A DNA stretch of 64,000 nucleotides from Bradyrhizobium mercantei (lineage in GTDB: Bacteria > Pseudomonadota > Alphaproteobacteria > Rhizobiales > Xanthobacteraceae). The DNA lies in the NCBI RefSeq assembly GCF_001982635.1, contig NZ_MKFI01000001.1, forward strand, positions 300,770-364,769. The letters run 5' to 3'. The position numbers were made by a program, and so were the translations under genes. Shown one piece after another: positions 43,427 to 52,652 of the stretch; the stretch's first letter is position 1, and each line of letters opens with the position of its first letter. The notes beneath the pieces were generated by a model, which saw nothing but the letters and a program-made list of their open reading frames with translations, was not told the DNA's origin and searched no databases.

Positions 43427-44800
43427 TTAAGCCGCCGCGGATACCACGCGGTTGCGGCCGTCGTGCTTGGCGCGATAGAGCGCGGTGTCGGCACGCTTCA
43501 GCACGTCGGAGACCTGTTCGCCCTTGCGCTCCAAGGTGGTGAGCCCGATCGAGATCGTGACGGTGATCCGCTTGCCGCCCTTGTCGACGGTGAACGGCTC
43601 GCCCGCGATCGAGCGGCGCAGCCGCTCGGCGACCATGCCGGCGACATGCAGGTCGGTCTCGGGCATCACGATCACGAACTCCTCGCCGCCGTAACGGCAG
43701 GCGAGATCGATGCCGCGGATCGACTTGCGGATGCGAACGGCGAATTCGCGCAGCACGTCGTCGCCGGCATCGTGGCCGTAGGTGTCGTTGATCGCCTTGA
43801 AGTAATCGATGTCGAGGATCATCAGCGCCAGCGGCTTGCCGCGGATCGAGGCCTGCTCGGCCAGCGTCGCGAGATGGCTCTCCATGTAGCGCCGGTTATT
43901 GAGGCCGGTCAGCGCATCCGTGATCGCCATCTCGATCGAGTTCTGCACATTGTCGCGCAGATGATCGGTATAGCGGCGGCGGCGGATCTGGGTGCGTGCC
44001 CGCGCCAGCAGCTCGTTCTTGTCGACGGGCCGCAGCAGATAGTCGTTGACGCCGATCTCGAGCCCGCGCATCAGCCGCGTGTTGTTGTCGGCATCCGATA
44101 TCGCAAGGATCGGCACCTGACGCGTCCGCTCAAGCGAGCGCGCCTGGCTGCACAGCCGCAGGCCGTCGAAATTGTCGAGGCTGAGCGACACGATCAGCAG
44201 GTCGTAATTGCCCTCGGCGGCGTGGAACAGCGCTTCCGACGGATTGGTCTCGACGTCGACGGTGTGCTCAGTGGAGAGGATCGGCGCCAGCTTTTCGTAG
44301 GACGACGGACGGTCGTCGACCAGCAGGATGCGCCCACCGGTGCCCTTGTCGGCGATCGCGCTGCGCTCGGGCGCCTGCATGCCGATCTCGAGCGAGGTGA
44401 TGGCGCGCATGCGCAGCTCATCGGTCATCATCTTCAGCCGCGTCAGCGAGCGCACGCGCGCGATCAGCACGACATCGGACACCGGCTTGGTCAGGAAATC
44501 ATCGGCGCCGGACTCGAGCCCGCGGACGCGATCGGCCGGACTGTCGAGCGCGGTGACGATGACAACGGGAATGAAATGCGTCGCCGGATTCGACTTCAGG
44601 CGACGGCAGACCTCGAAGCCGTCCATGTCGGGCATCATGACGTCGAGCAGGATGATGTCGCATTCCGCGCGCGCGCAGATTTCCAGCGCCTCGGTCCCGT
44701 TGGACGCGGTCAGCACATCGAAATATTCGGCCGACAGGCGAGCTTCCAGCAGCTTGACGTTCGCCGGAACATCATCGACGACGAGGATACGCGCGGACAT
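43427..44800 (-). CDS. pleD: Response regulator / diguanylate cyclase PleD
   Basis: PleD makes cyclic di-GMP when phosphorylated and helps control cell-cycle polarity. The 457 residues have a first receiver (Asp53, Lys105 in LTKPVSD), a degenerate second receiver (about 155-270) with LSLDNFDG, and a GGDEF domain (GGEEF at 371-375). The allosteric RxxD I-site is Arg362-Gly-Ile-Asp365. The layout REC-REC-GGDEF matches Caulobacter PleD. It is co-oriented with divK 15 bp upstream, a conserved pair. Confidence 0.95.
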   Translation of the reverse strand: MSARILVVDDVPANVKLLEARLSAEYFDVLTASNGTEALEICARAECDIILLDVMMPDMDGFEVCRRLKSNPATHFIPVVIVTALDSPADRVRGLESGADDFLTKPVSDVVLIARVRSLTRLKMMTDELRMRAITSLEIGMQAPERSAIADKGTGGRILLVDDRPSSYEKLAPILSTEHTVDVETNPSEALFHAAEGNYDLLIVSLSLDNFDGLRLCSQARSLERTRQVPILAISDADNNTRLMRGLEIGVNDYLLRPVDKNELLARARTQIRRRRYTDHLRDNVQNSIEMAITDALTGLNNRRYMESHLATLAEQASIRGKPLALMILDIDYFKAINDTYGHDAGDDVLREFAVRIRKSIRGIDLACRYGGEEFVIVMPETDLHVAGMVAERLRRSIAGEPFTVDKGGKRITVTISIGLTTLERKGEQVSDVLKRADTALYRAKHDGRNRVVSAAA

Positions 44801-44815
44801 GGCACCACAACTCCC

Positions 44816-45181
44816 CTATCCGATAAAGCGTCGGACAGTCTCAATAAATTTGCCGACCGAGATCGGCTTGGACAAATAGGCTTCGCAGCCGCCCTCGCGG
44901 ATGCGTTCTTCGTCGCCCTTCATGGCGAAGGCGGTGACCGCGACCACCGGAATCGTGCGCAGATCGGGATCGTCCTTGATCCAGCGCGTGACCTCGAGGC
45001 CGGAAACCTGAGGCAGTTGAATATCCATCAGAATGAGATCGGGGCGCAGTTTGCGGACGAGATCGAGCGCTTCGAAGCCATTGCTGGTGCCCGAAGTCTG
45101 ATAGCCATGCGCTTCCAACAGATCGCGAAAGAGCTTCATATTAAGCTCGTTGTCCTCCACGATCAGGACGGTTTTGGCCAT
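44816..45181 (-). CDS. divK: Single-domain response regulator DivK
   Basis: This 121-residue receiver domain is phosphorylated by the kinases DivJ/PleC and binds DivL to control CtrA. It contains acceptor Asp53 (LILMDIQLP), acidic pocket VEDNELN and Lys105 (LSKPIS). The ATG at 45181 is preceded by GGGAGGGACGGG; the longer in-frame frame has no support. It is the first gene of the divK-pleD operon. Confidence 0.95.
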   Translation of the reverse strand: MAKTVLIVEDNELNMKLFRDLLEAHGYQTSGTSNGFEALDLVRKLRPDLILMDIQLPQVSGLEVTRWIKDDPDLRTIPVVAVTAFAMKGDEERIREGGCEAYLSKPISVGKFIETVRRFIG

Positions 45182-45284
45182 CCCGTCCCTCCCAGACTTA
45201 GGAAACAGGCCCGGCTGCGGCACTTCAAGCACCGCGCTCGGGACGCGTCGAAAATGTGAATTCAAACTAGCGCCAGAATCGCTC

Positions 45285-45301
45285 TAACCCGTTAACCCGT
45301 T
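45285..45301. promoter_or_regulatory. TAACCCGT tandem repeat, CtrA-like, upstream of divK
   Basis: TAACCCGT occurs twice back to back, followed by TAG, and embeds GTTAACC, the core half-site of the CtrA box. It lies about 105 bp before the divK start and also in front of the DUF3572 gene on the other side. CtrA control of divK is known in relatives; the site itself is inferred and does not have the standard N7 spacing. Confidence 0.35.
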
Positions 45302-45410
45302 AGTCCAACTTCCGCAGCGTGGTTTCCGTTGCTTGAACACATGCGGAAGACTCGGGCATGATGGGCCTCTCAATAGAGACCATAAGTTAACGGAAAGGCA
45401 AACCGGCGCG

Positions 45411-45710
45411 TTGAAAAAGCCTGTTCACAACCCGCGGGAAGTCGCTGAAATCGTTGCGATTCAGGCGCTCGGCTTCATTGCCGGCGATCCCGAGCGGCTG
45501 GGTCTGTTCCTGGCCGAAACCGGAATCGGTCCAGAGACGCTGCGGAACGCGGCGTCCAATCCTCAATTTCTGGCGAGCGTGCTCGATTTCGTGATGCGCG
45601 ACGATGCCACAGTGAAGGCGTTCGCAGCCGCCTCCGAATTGCATCCGACCAACATCGCGGCCGCCCATCAGGCGCTGGGTGATCCGAGATGGGAGCGCGA
45701 CGTGCCGTGA
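45411..45710 (+). CDS. DUF3572 family protein
   Basis: A roughly 99-residue helical protein: REVAEIVAIQALGFIAGDPERLGLFLAETGIGPETLRNAASNPQFLASVLDFVMRDDATVKAFAAAS. It fits DUF3572, a small family conserved next to divK/dinB in Rhizobiales. The start is unclear: TTG at 45411 gives the family's usual length; an upstream TTG at 45333 would add 26 residues. Its stop overlaps the proposed dinB GTG (GTGA), so the two are probably translated together. Function unknown. Confidence 0.8.
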   Translation: MKKPVHNPREVAEIVAIQALGFIAGDPERLGLFLAETGIGPETLRNAASNPQFLASVLDFVMRDDATVKAFAAASELHPTNIAAAHQALGDPRWERDVP

Positions 45711-47005
45711 CGACGGCAGCGGCAGCTTCCGACGGCCCCCTCAGTTTCTGCCGAGACTGCCTCGGCGATCTCGACATCAAGGTGAAGCGGTGCAGCCATT
45801 GCGGCTCGCCGCGGCTGGTGCGGCATCGCACCCTGCCCGCGCTTTCGCTGGCGCATATCGATTGCGACGCGTTCTACGCCACCGTCGAGAAGCGCGACAA
45901 TCCTGACATCGCCGACCGCCCCGTCATCATCGGCGGCGGCAAGCGCGGCGTGGTGTCGGCTGCCTGCTACATCGCCCGCACCTATGGCGTCCGCTCGGCG
46001 ATGCCGATGTTCAAGGCGCTGGAACTCTGCCCCGACGCCACCGTGATCCCGCCGGACATGGCGAAATATGTCCGGGTCGGGCGCGAGGTGCGCCACGCGA
46101 TGCAGGCGCTGACGCCGCTGGTCGAACCGCTGTCGATCGACGAGGCGTTCCTCGATCTCTCCGGCACGCAGCGCGTCCATGGCATGATCCCGGCCAAGGT
46201 GCTCGCTAGGTTCGCCCGCGACGTCGAACGCGACATCGGCATCACGGTGTCGGTCGGGCTGTCCTGCAACAAGTTCCTGGCCAAGATCGCCTCCGACCTC
46301 GACAAGCCCAGGGGCTTCGCCACGCTCGACCAGGACGAGGCGCGCGAGATGCTGGCCGGCAAGCCGGTCGGCTTCATCTACGGCGTCGGCCCGGCGACGC
46401 AGGAGAAGCTGGTGCAGCGCGGCTTCCGCGTCATCGCCGATTTGCAGCGCGCCGACGAGAACGAGCTGATGAAGCAATTCGCCAGCGAAGGCCGCAGGCT
46501 GTGGCGGCTGGCGCGCGGGATCGACGACCGCAGCGTGGTGCCCGACCGCGGCGCCAAGACGATCTCGAGCGAGACCACCTTCGAGACCGACATCCGCGAC
46601 TTTGCGATCCTGGAAAAGCTGCTCTGGAAGCTGTCGGAGAAGACTTCGGCCCGTCTGAAGAGCAGCGACCTCTCTGGCTGCACCATCACGCTGAAGCTGA
46701 AGACCGCGGACTTCCGCCAGCGCACCCGTTCGCAATCGATCCAGACCCCGACCCAATTGGCCGCCAAGATCTTCGCGGTGACGCGCGAGATGCTGGCCAA
46801 GGAGATCGACGGCACCGCCTTCCGCCTGATGGGCGCCGGCGTCAGCGCGTTGCGCCCGGGCGCGCAGGCCAACGATTCCGACATGCTCGACCGCCGCTCG
46901 GCGCACGCCGAACGCGCGATGGACAATCTGCGCAAGAAGTTCGGCAATGCCGCCGTGATCCGGGGGATTGCGTATGAAGGGCCGGGGAAGAGCGCGGAAG
47001 AGTAG
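45707..47005 (+). CDS. dinB: DNA polymerase IV with N-terminal zinc ribbon
   Basis: Y-family translesion polymerase, about 432 residues. An N-terminal extension with two CxxC pairs (CRDC and CSHC, about residues 12-33) precedes the palm: AHIDCDAFYATVEKRDNPDI, SIDEAFLDL with the catalytic DE pair, SVGLSCNKFLAKIASDLDKP, and a helix-hairpin-helix region followed by the little-finger domain. The GTG at 45707 overlaps the previous stop; an ATG at 45689 would add six residues. The zinc ribbon is not found in E. coli DinB. Confidence 0.92.
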   Translation: MTTAAAASDGPLSFCRDCLGDLDIKVKRCSHCGSPRLVRHRTLPALSLAHIDCDAFYATVEKRDNPDIADRPVIIGGGKRGVVSAACYIARTYGVRSAMPMFKALELCPDATVIPPDMAKYVRVGREVRHAMQALTPLVEPLSIDEAFLDLSGTQRVHGMIPAKVLARFARDVERDIGITVSVGLSCNKFLAKIASDLDKPRGFATLDQDEAREMLAGKPVGFIYGVGPATQEKLVQRGFRVIADLQRADENELMKQFASEGRRLWRLARGIDDRSVVPDRGAKTISSETTFETDIRDFAILEKLLWKLSEKTSARLKSSDLSGCTITLKLKTADFRQRTRSQSIQTPTQLAAKIFAVTREMLAKEIDGTAFRLMGAGVSALRPGAQANDSDMLDRRSAHAERAMDNLRKKFGNAAVIRGIAYEGPGKSAEE

Positions 47006-47028
47006 GAATTACTCCAGTCTCACCGGCC

Positions 47029-47113
47029 GTCATTGCGAGCGAAGCGAAGCAATCCATGCTTCGGCATATGCGGAACGATGGATTGCTTCGTCGCTTCGCT
47101 CCTCGCAATGACG
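47029..47113. repeat. Intergenic palindrome, CATTGCGAGCGAAGC family (copy 1)
   Basis: A hairpin from CGTCATTGCGAGCGAAGC to CTCCTCGCAATGACG with GCAATCC/GGATTGC arms. Copies at 52026-52146 and 54891-54976. It lies between convergent dinB and RidA gene ends. Confidence 0.85.
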
Positions 47114-47126
47114 AAGGTCGTCTGAC

Positions 47127-47528
47127 TCAATCCGCGACCGCAACCGCCTCGATCTCGATCAGCCATTCCGGCGCCGCCAGCGACGTCACGCCGACGAGAG
47201 TAGAGGCCGGCGGCTCCATGCCCTCGAAGAAGGCCGAACGTGCCTTGCCGATGATGGGGCGCAACTCCGGTTTGTAGCCGACCACGAAGGTCGTGATCTT
47301 GACGATATCCCGGTAACTCGCACCGGCCGCCTTCAGCGCCATGCCGAGGTTCTGCATCACCTGCGTCGTCTGCGCGGCGAGATCGCCGGCGCCGACCACC
47401 CGGCCCTCCTCGTCCGTGGACACCTGTCCGGAAATGTAGACCGTGCGCGCACCTGACGCGACGACGACGTGGGAGTAAGCCGGATTGTGATGCAGGCCGC
47501 TGGGGCGAAGATGATCGATCTTGCTCAT
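47127..47528 (-). CDS. RidA/YjgF-family protein (first)
   Basis: This is a 133-residue member of the reactive-intermediate deaminase A family, which hydrolyses enamine/imine intermediates. ASGARTVYISGQVSTDEEGRVVGAGDLAAQTTQVMQNLGMALKAAGASYRDIVKITTFVV is the family core. The ATG at 47528 has GGGAGGC in front; the longer frame runs through a repeat element. The usual active-site Arg is not clear here (VGYKPELRP), so the activity may differ from E. coli RidA. Confidence 0.88.
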   Translation of the reverse strand: MSKIDHLRPSGLHHNPAYSHVVVASGARTVYISGQVSTDEEGRVVGAGDLAAQTTQVMQNLGMALKAAGASYRDIVKITTFVVGYKPELRPIIGKARSAFFEGMEPPASTLVGVTSLAAPEWLIEIEAVAVAD

Positions 47529-47619
47529 GATGTGCCTCCCTGAAACGCGTGTTTCGGCAAGCGTACTCGGGTCGGACGGTTGAGGCCAGAGCGGTCTCGC
47601 GGGGGATTTTTGCTCCGCT

Positions 47620-47752
47620 GTCGTCCCTGCGAAAGCAGGGACCCATAACCACAGGGAGCAGTTGTCGAAGGCCGCTGCGGCTCCAGCGCTGCACGACAAT
47701 TACCGGTCGTGGTTATGGATCCCGGGTCGCGCTTCGCTTGCCCGGGACGACG
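47620..47752. repeat. Intergenic palindrome, GTCGTCCCTGCGAAAGC family
   Basis: CGTCCCTGCGAAAGCAGGGAC is a compact hairpin, paired at a distance with a CCCGGG...CCCGGGACGACGG arm and CATAACCAC/GTGGTTATG arms. It lies between the RidA start and the EipB stop. Confidence 0.7.
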
Positions 47753-47778
47753 GCGAGTGGGTGGCTATAGCCAGCCCC

Positions 47779-48645
47779 TTATTTACAAGGCTTGGAATCC
47801 CTGACGTCGAACTTGTCCAGCGCGCCGGAGATCACGAAATCGTTGTAATCAAGGACCAGCGCGCGGGAGACGCCGTTTTCGTAGAGCTCGAACGACATCG
47901 CATAGACCGGCGTCTGCTCGCCGTCCTTCGCCCGCGCATCGCTGTCGTAATAGCTTACCGTCACCGGCCAGCGCGTCATGGTTTTCATCGCATCGCTCGC
48001 CGTCGACGGATCGGGCGATGACGGCGCGCGATCGCCGGCGATCGGCCGGCCGATCACGGTCAGCGTGTTGTAGATTTTCTCGCCATTGTCGGAGCCGTCA
48101 TAGACGGTCTGCTCGAGCACCGATTTGCCGTCACGGGCGGCAGCGATGATGTGCTGGATCTGCTCGGTCGGGAACACAATCTTGCCGTCGATATTGAACG
48201 TCTTCTTCACCGGCTGGGTCAGCTTCACGGTGATATGATCACCGACGCGCTCGGCGATGCCGTCGACCGGGGACGAGTCGCTGTCGTTCATCCGCGTGTC
48301 GATCTTGAAGCGGTAGCTCTTGCCCGACGCGTCCTCCCAGGAGCTAGAGCGCAGATCGGACAACGTCACCTTGCCCTCGCCGCTGTCGAGCTCGGACACC
48401 TGGCGGAATTCCGAGGTGTAGCCTTCGCAGGAGTTGCCGGAGAAATTGTAGAGGATGCGCCCGCGCGCATCGCTGACCGAGTTGGAGCCGCGCGATTTCA
48501 CCAGGCTCAGATCATACAGGGCCTGATGCGCGAGAAACGGCCCGCTTGCGGCGGCCGCCGCGGACCCTTGAACCAGTCCGGATCCTGCGGCAACGGCGAT
48601 CGTGAGCACCAGGGCACGCAACGGAGTCCGAAACGGCAGGGTCAT
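47779..48645 (-). CDS. eipB: EipB-family periplasmic envelope integrity protein
   Basis: EipB (DUF1849) is an Alphaproteobacterial periplasmic beta-spiral protein that Brucella needs for envelope integrity. The 288 residues begin with a signal peptide (LRALVLTIAVAAGSGLVQGSAAAAA) and contain RGRILYNFSGNSCEGYTSEFRQV and YNTLTVIGRP. The internal Cys (NSCEGY) and a C-terminal Cys (DSKPCK) fit the family's conserved disulfide. The ATG at 48645 is used. Its neighbour, the RidA gene, is unrelated. Confidence 0.9.
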   Translation of the reverse strand: MTLPFRTPLRALVLTIAVAAGSGLVQGSAAAAASGPFLAHQALYDLSLVKSRGSNSVSDARGRILYNFSGNSCEGYTSEFRQVSELDSGEGKVTLSDLRSSSWEDASGKSYRFKIDTRMNDSDSSPVDGIAERVGDHITVKLTQPVKKTFNIDGKIVFPTEQIQHIIAAARDGKSVLEQTVYDGSDNGEKIYNTLTVIGRPIAGDRAPSSPDPSTASDAMKTMTRWPVTVSYYDSDARAKDGEQTPVYAMSFELYENGVSRALVLDYNDFVISGALDKFDVRDSKPCK

Positions 48646-48906
48646 TGTTTTTCCTCGAGGAGGCAGGGATTCGCCACAATAGTGACGGTGGTATTGCGCC
48701 GCAACTGGGGCAAGTCTGACAAAATAGTAATCTGCGCGGCGAAAGTGCCGTCATTTTCGGCAGTTTTCCCTGCGATTCCGCAGCTCACGGCGGCATGACG
48801 CATGCCGTCCAGTCGCTTGCAACCGGCGGCACGATGCGCGAAACAATCGAAACAAACTCGGCCCTGACCGCGTTTCAGGCTTCGTGCAATCCAATTGGGG
48901 AACAAA

Positions 48907-49374
48907 ATGGCGGGTACCGTCGAACAGAAACTGGCGTCACAGGGCATCACACTTCCCGAGCCGACCTCCCCGGTCGCGAACTATGTCCCCTTCGTCCGCA
49001 GCGGCAACCTGCTGTTCGTCTCCGGCCAGGTCTGTTTCAACGCCGAAGGCAAGCTGATCGCCAAGGGCAAGCTCGGCGCCGGCGTCACGCTCGAACAGGG
49101 CGCCGCTGCCGCGCGCGGCTGCGCGATCAACCTACTGGCGCAGATCAAGGCCGCGCTCGGCGACCTCGACAAGGTCGTGCGCGTGGTGCGGCTCGGCGGC
49201 TTCATCAATTCGGCGCCCGATTTCTTCGACGGGCCGAAGGTCCTGAACGGCGCCTCCGACCTGATGGTCGAAGCGTTCGGCGACAAGGGCCGCCATGCCC
49301 GCACCACCGTCGGCGTCGCCTCGCTGCCGGCGGATGCCGCGGTCGAAGTCGAAGGCGTCTTCGAAGTCGCCTGA
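48907..49374 (+). CDS. RidA/YjgF-family protein (second)
   Basis: A 155-residue RidA-like protein of the larger subgroup, MAGTVEQKLASQGITLPEPTSPVANYVPFVRSGNLLFVSGQVCFNAEGK. It has VVRLGGFINSAPDFFDGPKVLNGASDLMVEAFGDKGRHARTTVGVASLPADAAVEVEGVFEV; the Arg in RHARTTVG is in the expected carboxylate-binding place. Probably an imine/enamine hydrolase. The next gene starts 3 nt after its stop, implying an operon with the glycerophosphodiester phosphodiesterase. Confidence 0.9.
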   Translation: MAGTVEQKLASQGITLPEPTSPVANYVPFVRSGNLLFVSGQVCFNAEGKLIAKGKLGAGVTLEQGAAAARGCAINLLAQIKAALGDLDKVVRVVRLGGFINSAPDFFDGPKVLNGASDLMVEAFGDKGRHARTTVGVASLPADAAVEVEGVFEVA

Positions 49375-49377
49375 TCG

Positions 49378-50130
49378 ATGCGCGCGCCGGATTGGCTGAC
49401 GAAACGGCCGGTCGCCCATCGCGGCCTGCACGACGCCGCACGCGGCGTCATCGAGAACATGCCGGCCGCGGCCAACGCCGCGGTATCAGGCAATTTCGCG
49501 ATCGAGTGCGACATCCAGCTCACCGCCGACGGTGAGGCGATGGTGCATCACGACGATGCACTCGGCCGCCTCACCGAGGGGTCGGGCCTGCTGGCGACCA
49601 AGACGGCGGCCGAGCTCAAGGCGGTCAGGTTCAAGGACACCGCCGAGCAGATGATGACGCTCGGCGATCTCTGCACGCTGGTCGCCGGCCGCGTTCCGCT
49701 GGTGGTCGAGGTGAAGAGCCATTTCGATGGCGACCGCAGTCTGGTGCGCCGGATGGCCGAGGTGCTGTCGTCCTATTCCGGCCCTGTTGTCGGCATGTCG
49801 TTCGATCCCGATCAGGTGCTGGCGCTGCGCGAGATCATGCCGAACCTGCCGCGCGGCATCACCGCCCAGCGCAGCTATGACGACGGCCATTGGGACAAGC
49901 TGAGCCCGGCGCAGCGCGACGGCATGCTGTATCTGCGCCACGGCTTCAAGACCGAGCCGCATTTCGTTGCTTTCTGGGTCAACCAGCTCCCGGCGCCGGC
50001 GCCCTGGATCGCCCGCAACGTGTTCGGCTGCCCGCTTTTGGCCTGGACCGTGCGGACCGCGGAACAGCGTAAACGCGCGGCGCGCTACGCCGACCAGATG
50101 ATTTTCGAGGGGTTTGTGCCGGGAACCTGA
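49378..50130 (+). CDS. Glycerophosphodiester phosphodiesterase
   Basis: A 250-residue GDPD-fold enzyme that cleaves glycerophosphodiesters to glycerol 3-phosphate and an alcohol. The catalytic motif is VAHRGLHD near residue 13, followed by ENMPAAANAAVSGNFAIECDIQLTADGEAMVHHDD, which carries the metal-binding Glu, Asp and His. It is cytoplasmic (no signal). It follows a RidA gene by 3 nt. Confidence 0.9.
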   Translation: MRAPDWLTKRPVAHRGLHDAARGVIENMPAAANAAVSGNFAIECDIQLTADGEAMVHHDDALGRLTEGSGLLATKTAAELKAVRFKDTAEQMMTLGDLCTLVAGRVPLVVEVKSHFDGDRSLVRRMAEVLSSYSGPVVGMSFDPDQVLALREIMPNLPRGITAQRSYDDGHWDKLSPAQRDGMLYLRHGFKTEPHFVAFWVNQLPAPAPWIARNVFGCPLLAWTVRTAEQRKRAARYADQMIFEGFVPGT

Positions 50131-50212
50131 GATGTCACCGGCAGCCTTGAACTCGTCGCTGCGACGCACGATGTTGTCGGAGGTTGGTCGTCATCGCCGA
50201 TGGCGGAATGCG

Positions 50213-50259
50213 GAGCATGATCCGGAAGTGGAGCCAGCTGTTCCGGAAAGATCATGCTC
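50213..50259. repeat. GCATGATC...GATCATGC intergenic palindrome (copy 2)
   Basis: A 47-bp nested palindrome bounded by GAGCATGATC and GATCATGCTC, with CCGGAA/TTCCGG inner arms. It lies just upstream of the acyltransferase start codon. Confidence 0.75.
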
Positions 50260-50285
50260 AAACGAGGCACCGGTCTTCATTCTCG

Positions 50286-51536
<1,251 letters not shown>

Positions 51537-51588
51537 CGTTTGGGCCGCGACCTAGACATTAGCGCAATAAAATTGAGGAGACGCCGCC

Positions 51589-52014
51589 ATGCCCGCCGCC
51601 TACGACAACAACAACCCCTTCGCAAAAATCCTGCGCGGCGAGTTTCCCTGCTACAAGGTCTATGAGAACGAGCACGTGCTCGCTTTCCTCGACATCATGC
51701 CGCGCTCGCCCGGGCATACGCTCGTCATCCCGAAGGCCCCTGCCCGCAACATCCTCGACATCACGCCCGACGACTACGCCCATGTCGCGCGCGCGGCGCA
51801 CAAGATCGCGGCCGCCAGCATGAAGGCGTTCGAGGCCGACGGCATCACCGTGCAGCAATTCAACGAGCCGGCCGGCGGCCAGGTGGTTTTCCACCTCCAC
51901 ATGCATGTGATGCCGCGCAAGGACGGCGTCGCGCTGCTGCCGCCCGCGAGCCACAAGGAAGACGGCAAGGTGCTCGAGGCAAACGCGGCGAAGCTGATCG
52001 CGGCGCTGAAGTAG
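51589..52014 (+). CDS. HIT-family protein
   Basis: A 141-residue HIT-fold nucleotide hydrolase or transferase. The HxHxH triad is His102, His104 and His106 (FHLHMHVMPR). The N-terminus IFAKILRGEFPCYKVYEN-like pattern is family-typical (FAKILRGEFPC). Preceding GAGGAGACG gives a strong ribosome-binding site. Substrates in related proteins are AMP-linked compounds or AMP-NH2. Confidence 0.93.
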   Translation: MPAAYDNNNPFAKILRGEFPCYKVYENEHVLAFLDIMPRSPGHTLVIPKAPARNILDITPDDYAHVARAAHKIAAASMKAFEADGITVQQFNEPAGGQVVFHLHMHVMPRKDGVALLPPASHKEDGKVLEANAAKLIAALK

Positions 52015-52025
52015 CGGCCTCTCCT

Positions 52026-52146
52026 CGTCATTGCGAGCCACCCGGTCGGCGCGGAGCGCCGCCGGATGACAGGCTCCGCGAAGTAATCCATCGTTCGGCG
52101 CATGCGGAACGATGGATTGCTTCGTCGCTTCGCTCCTCGCAATGAC
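52026..52146. repeat. Intergenic palindrome, CATTGCGAGCGAAGC family (copy 2)
   Basis: Same right half as copies 1 and 3 (GGATTGCTTCGTCGCTTCGCTCC then TCGCAATGAC); the left half is replaced by CACCCGGTCGGCGCGGAGCGCCG from another repeat family, so this is a mosaic. Between convergent HIT and TrmO gene ends. Confidence 0.8.
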
Positions 52147-52157
52147 AACCGAGAGGT

Positions 52158-52649
52158 TCACTCCGTCTCGAAATCCCCCGCTTGCGGCGGGGCCAGCGGG
52201 GTGAACTCGCAGCGGTCGGGCTTGACATCGATCAGCGGCGTCTCGTCGAGGCAGTCGAGGCCGCGCACCAGGATGACGTTGCCCTCGACGCCGACCAGCT
52301 TGACGATCGAAGTGCCGATCGGGTTCGGCCGCACCGGCGAGCGCAGCGAGAAGGTGCCGCGGGTGTTGCCGTTATTCTTCGGACTTTGCAGCACGATGTC
52401 GCGGCGCGACTGGTGCAGCCAGTACAACACTTCGAGATTGCTGTAGAAATCGACACCCTTGATCGCCGCGACCCAGGGCTCGAAAATCTCGAGCCGGCAC
52501 ACCGGGCCGTCGTGCCGCCCCTGCCGCGGCGTCGCCAGCCGCGAGGTCCAGGGCGTGCGGATGCGGCCGATGAAGACGAGCCCGGCATCGCGCGCCGTCG
52601 GCATGTCGACGGCGACCTCGCCCTGGCGCAATTCCATTTCACGTACCAT
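52158..52649 (-). CDS. trmO: TrmO-family tRNA methyltransferase (TsaA-type)
   Basis: A 163-residue SAM-dependent enzyme related to TrmO/TsaA, which N6-methylates the t6A base of tRNA. It shows GRIRTPWTSR, VDFYSNLEVLYWLHQSRRD, and the family signature GTFSLRSPVRPNPIGTSIVKL, with LDCLDETPLIDVKPD toward the C-terminus. Shorter than E. coli TrmO (about 235 residues), so only the N-terminal methyltransferase domain is present, as in many bacteria. 3 nt from the TctC-like stop. Confidence 0.85.
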   Translation of the reverse strand: MVREMELRQGEVAVDMPTARDAGLVFIGRIRTPWTSRLATPRQGRHDGPVCRLEIFEPWVAAIKGVDFYSNLEVLYWLHQSRRDIVLQSPKNNGNTRGTFSLRSPVRPNPIGTSIVKLVGVEGNVILVRGLDCLDETPLIDVKPDRCEFTPLAPPQAGDFETE

Positions 52650-52652
52650 GTG

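Noticed and set aside
48642..48950. A 102-codon frame across the eipB/RidA intergenic gap
   Set aside because: It overlaps the N-terminus of the second RidA gene and its composition looks random.
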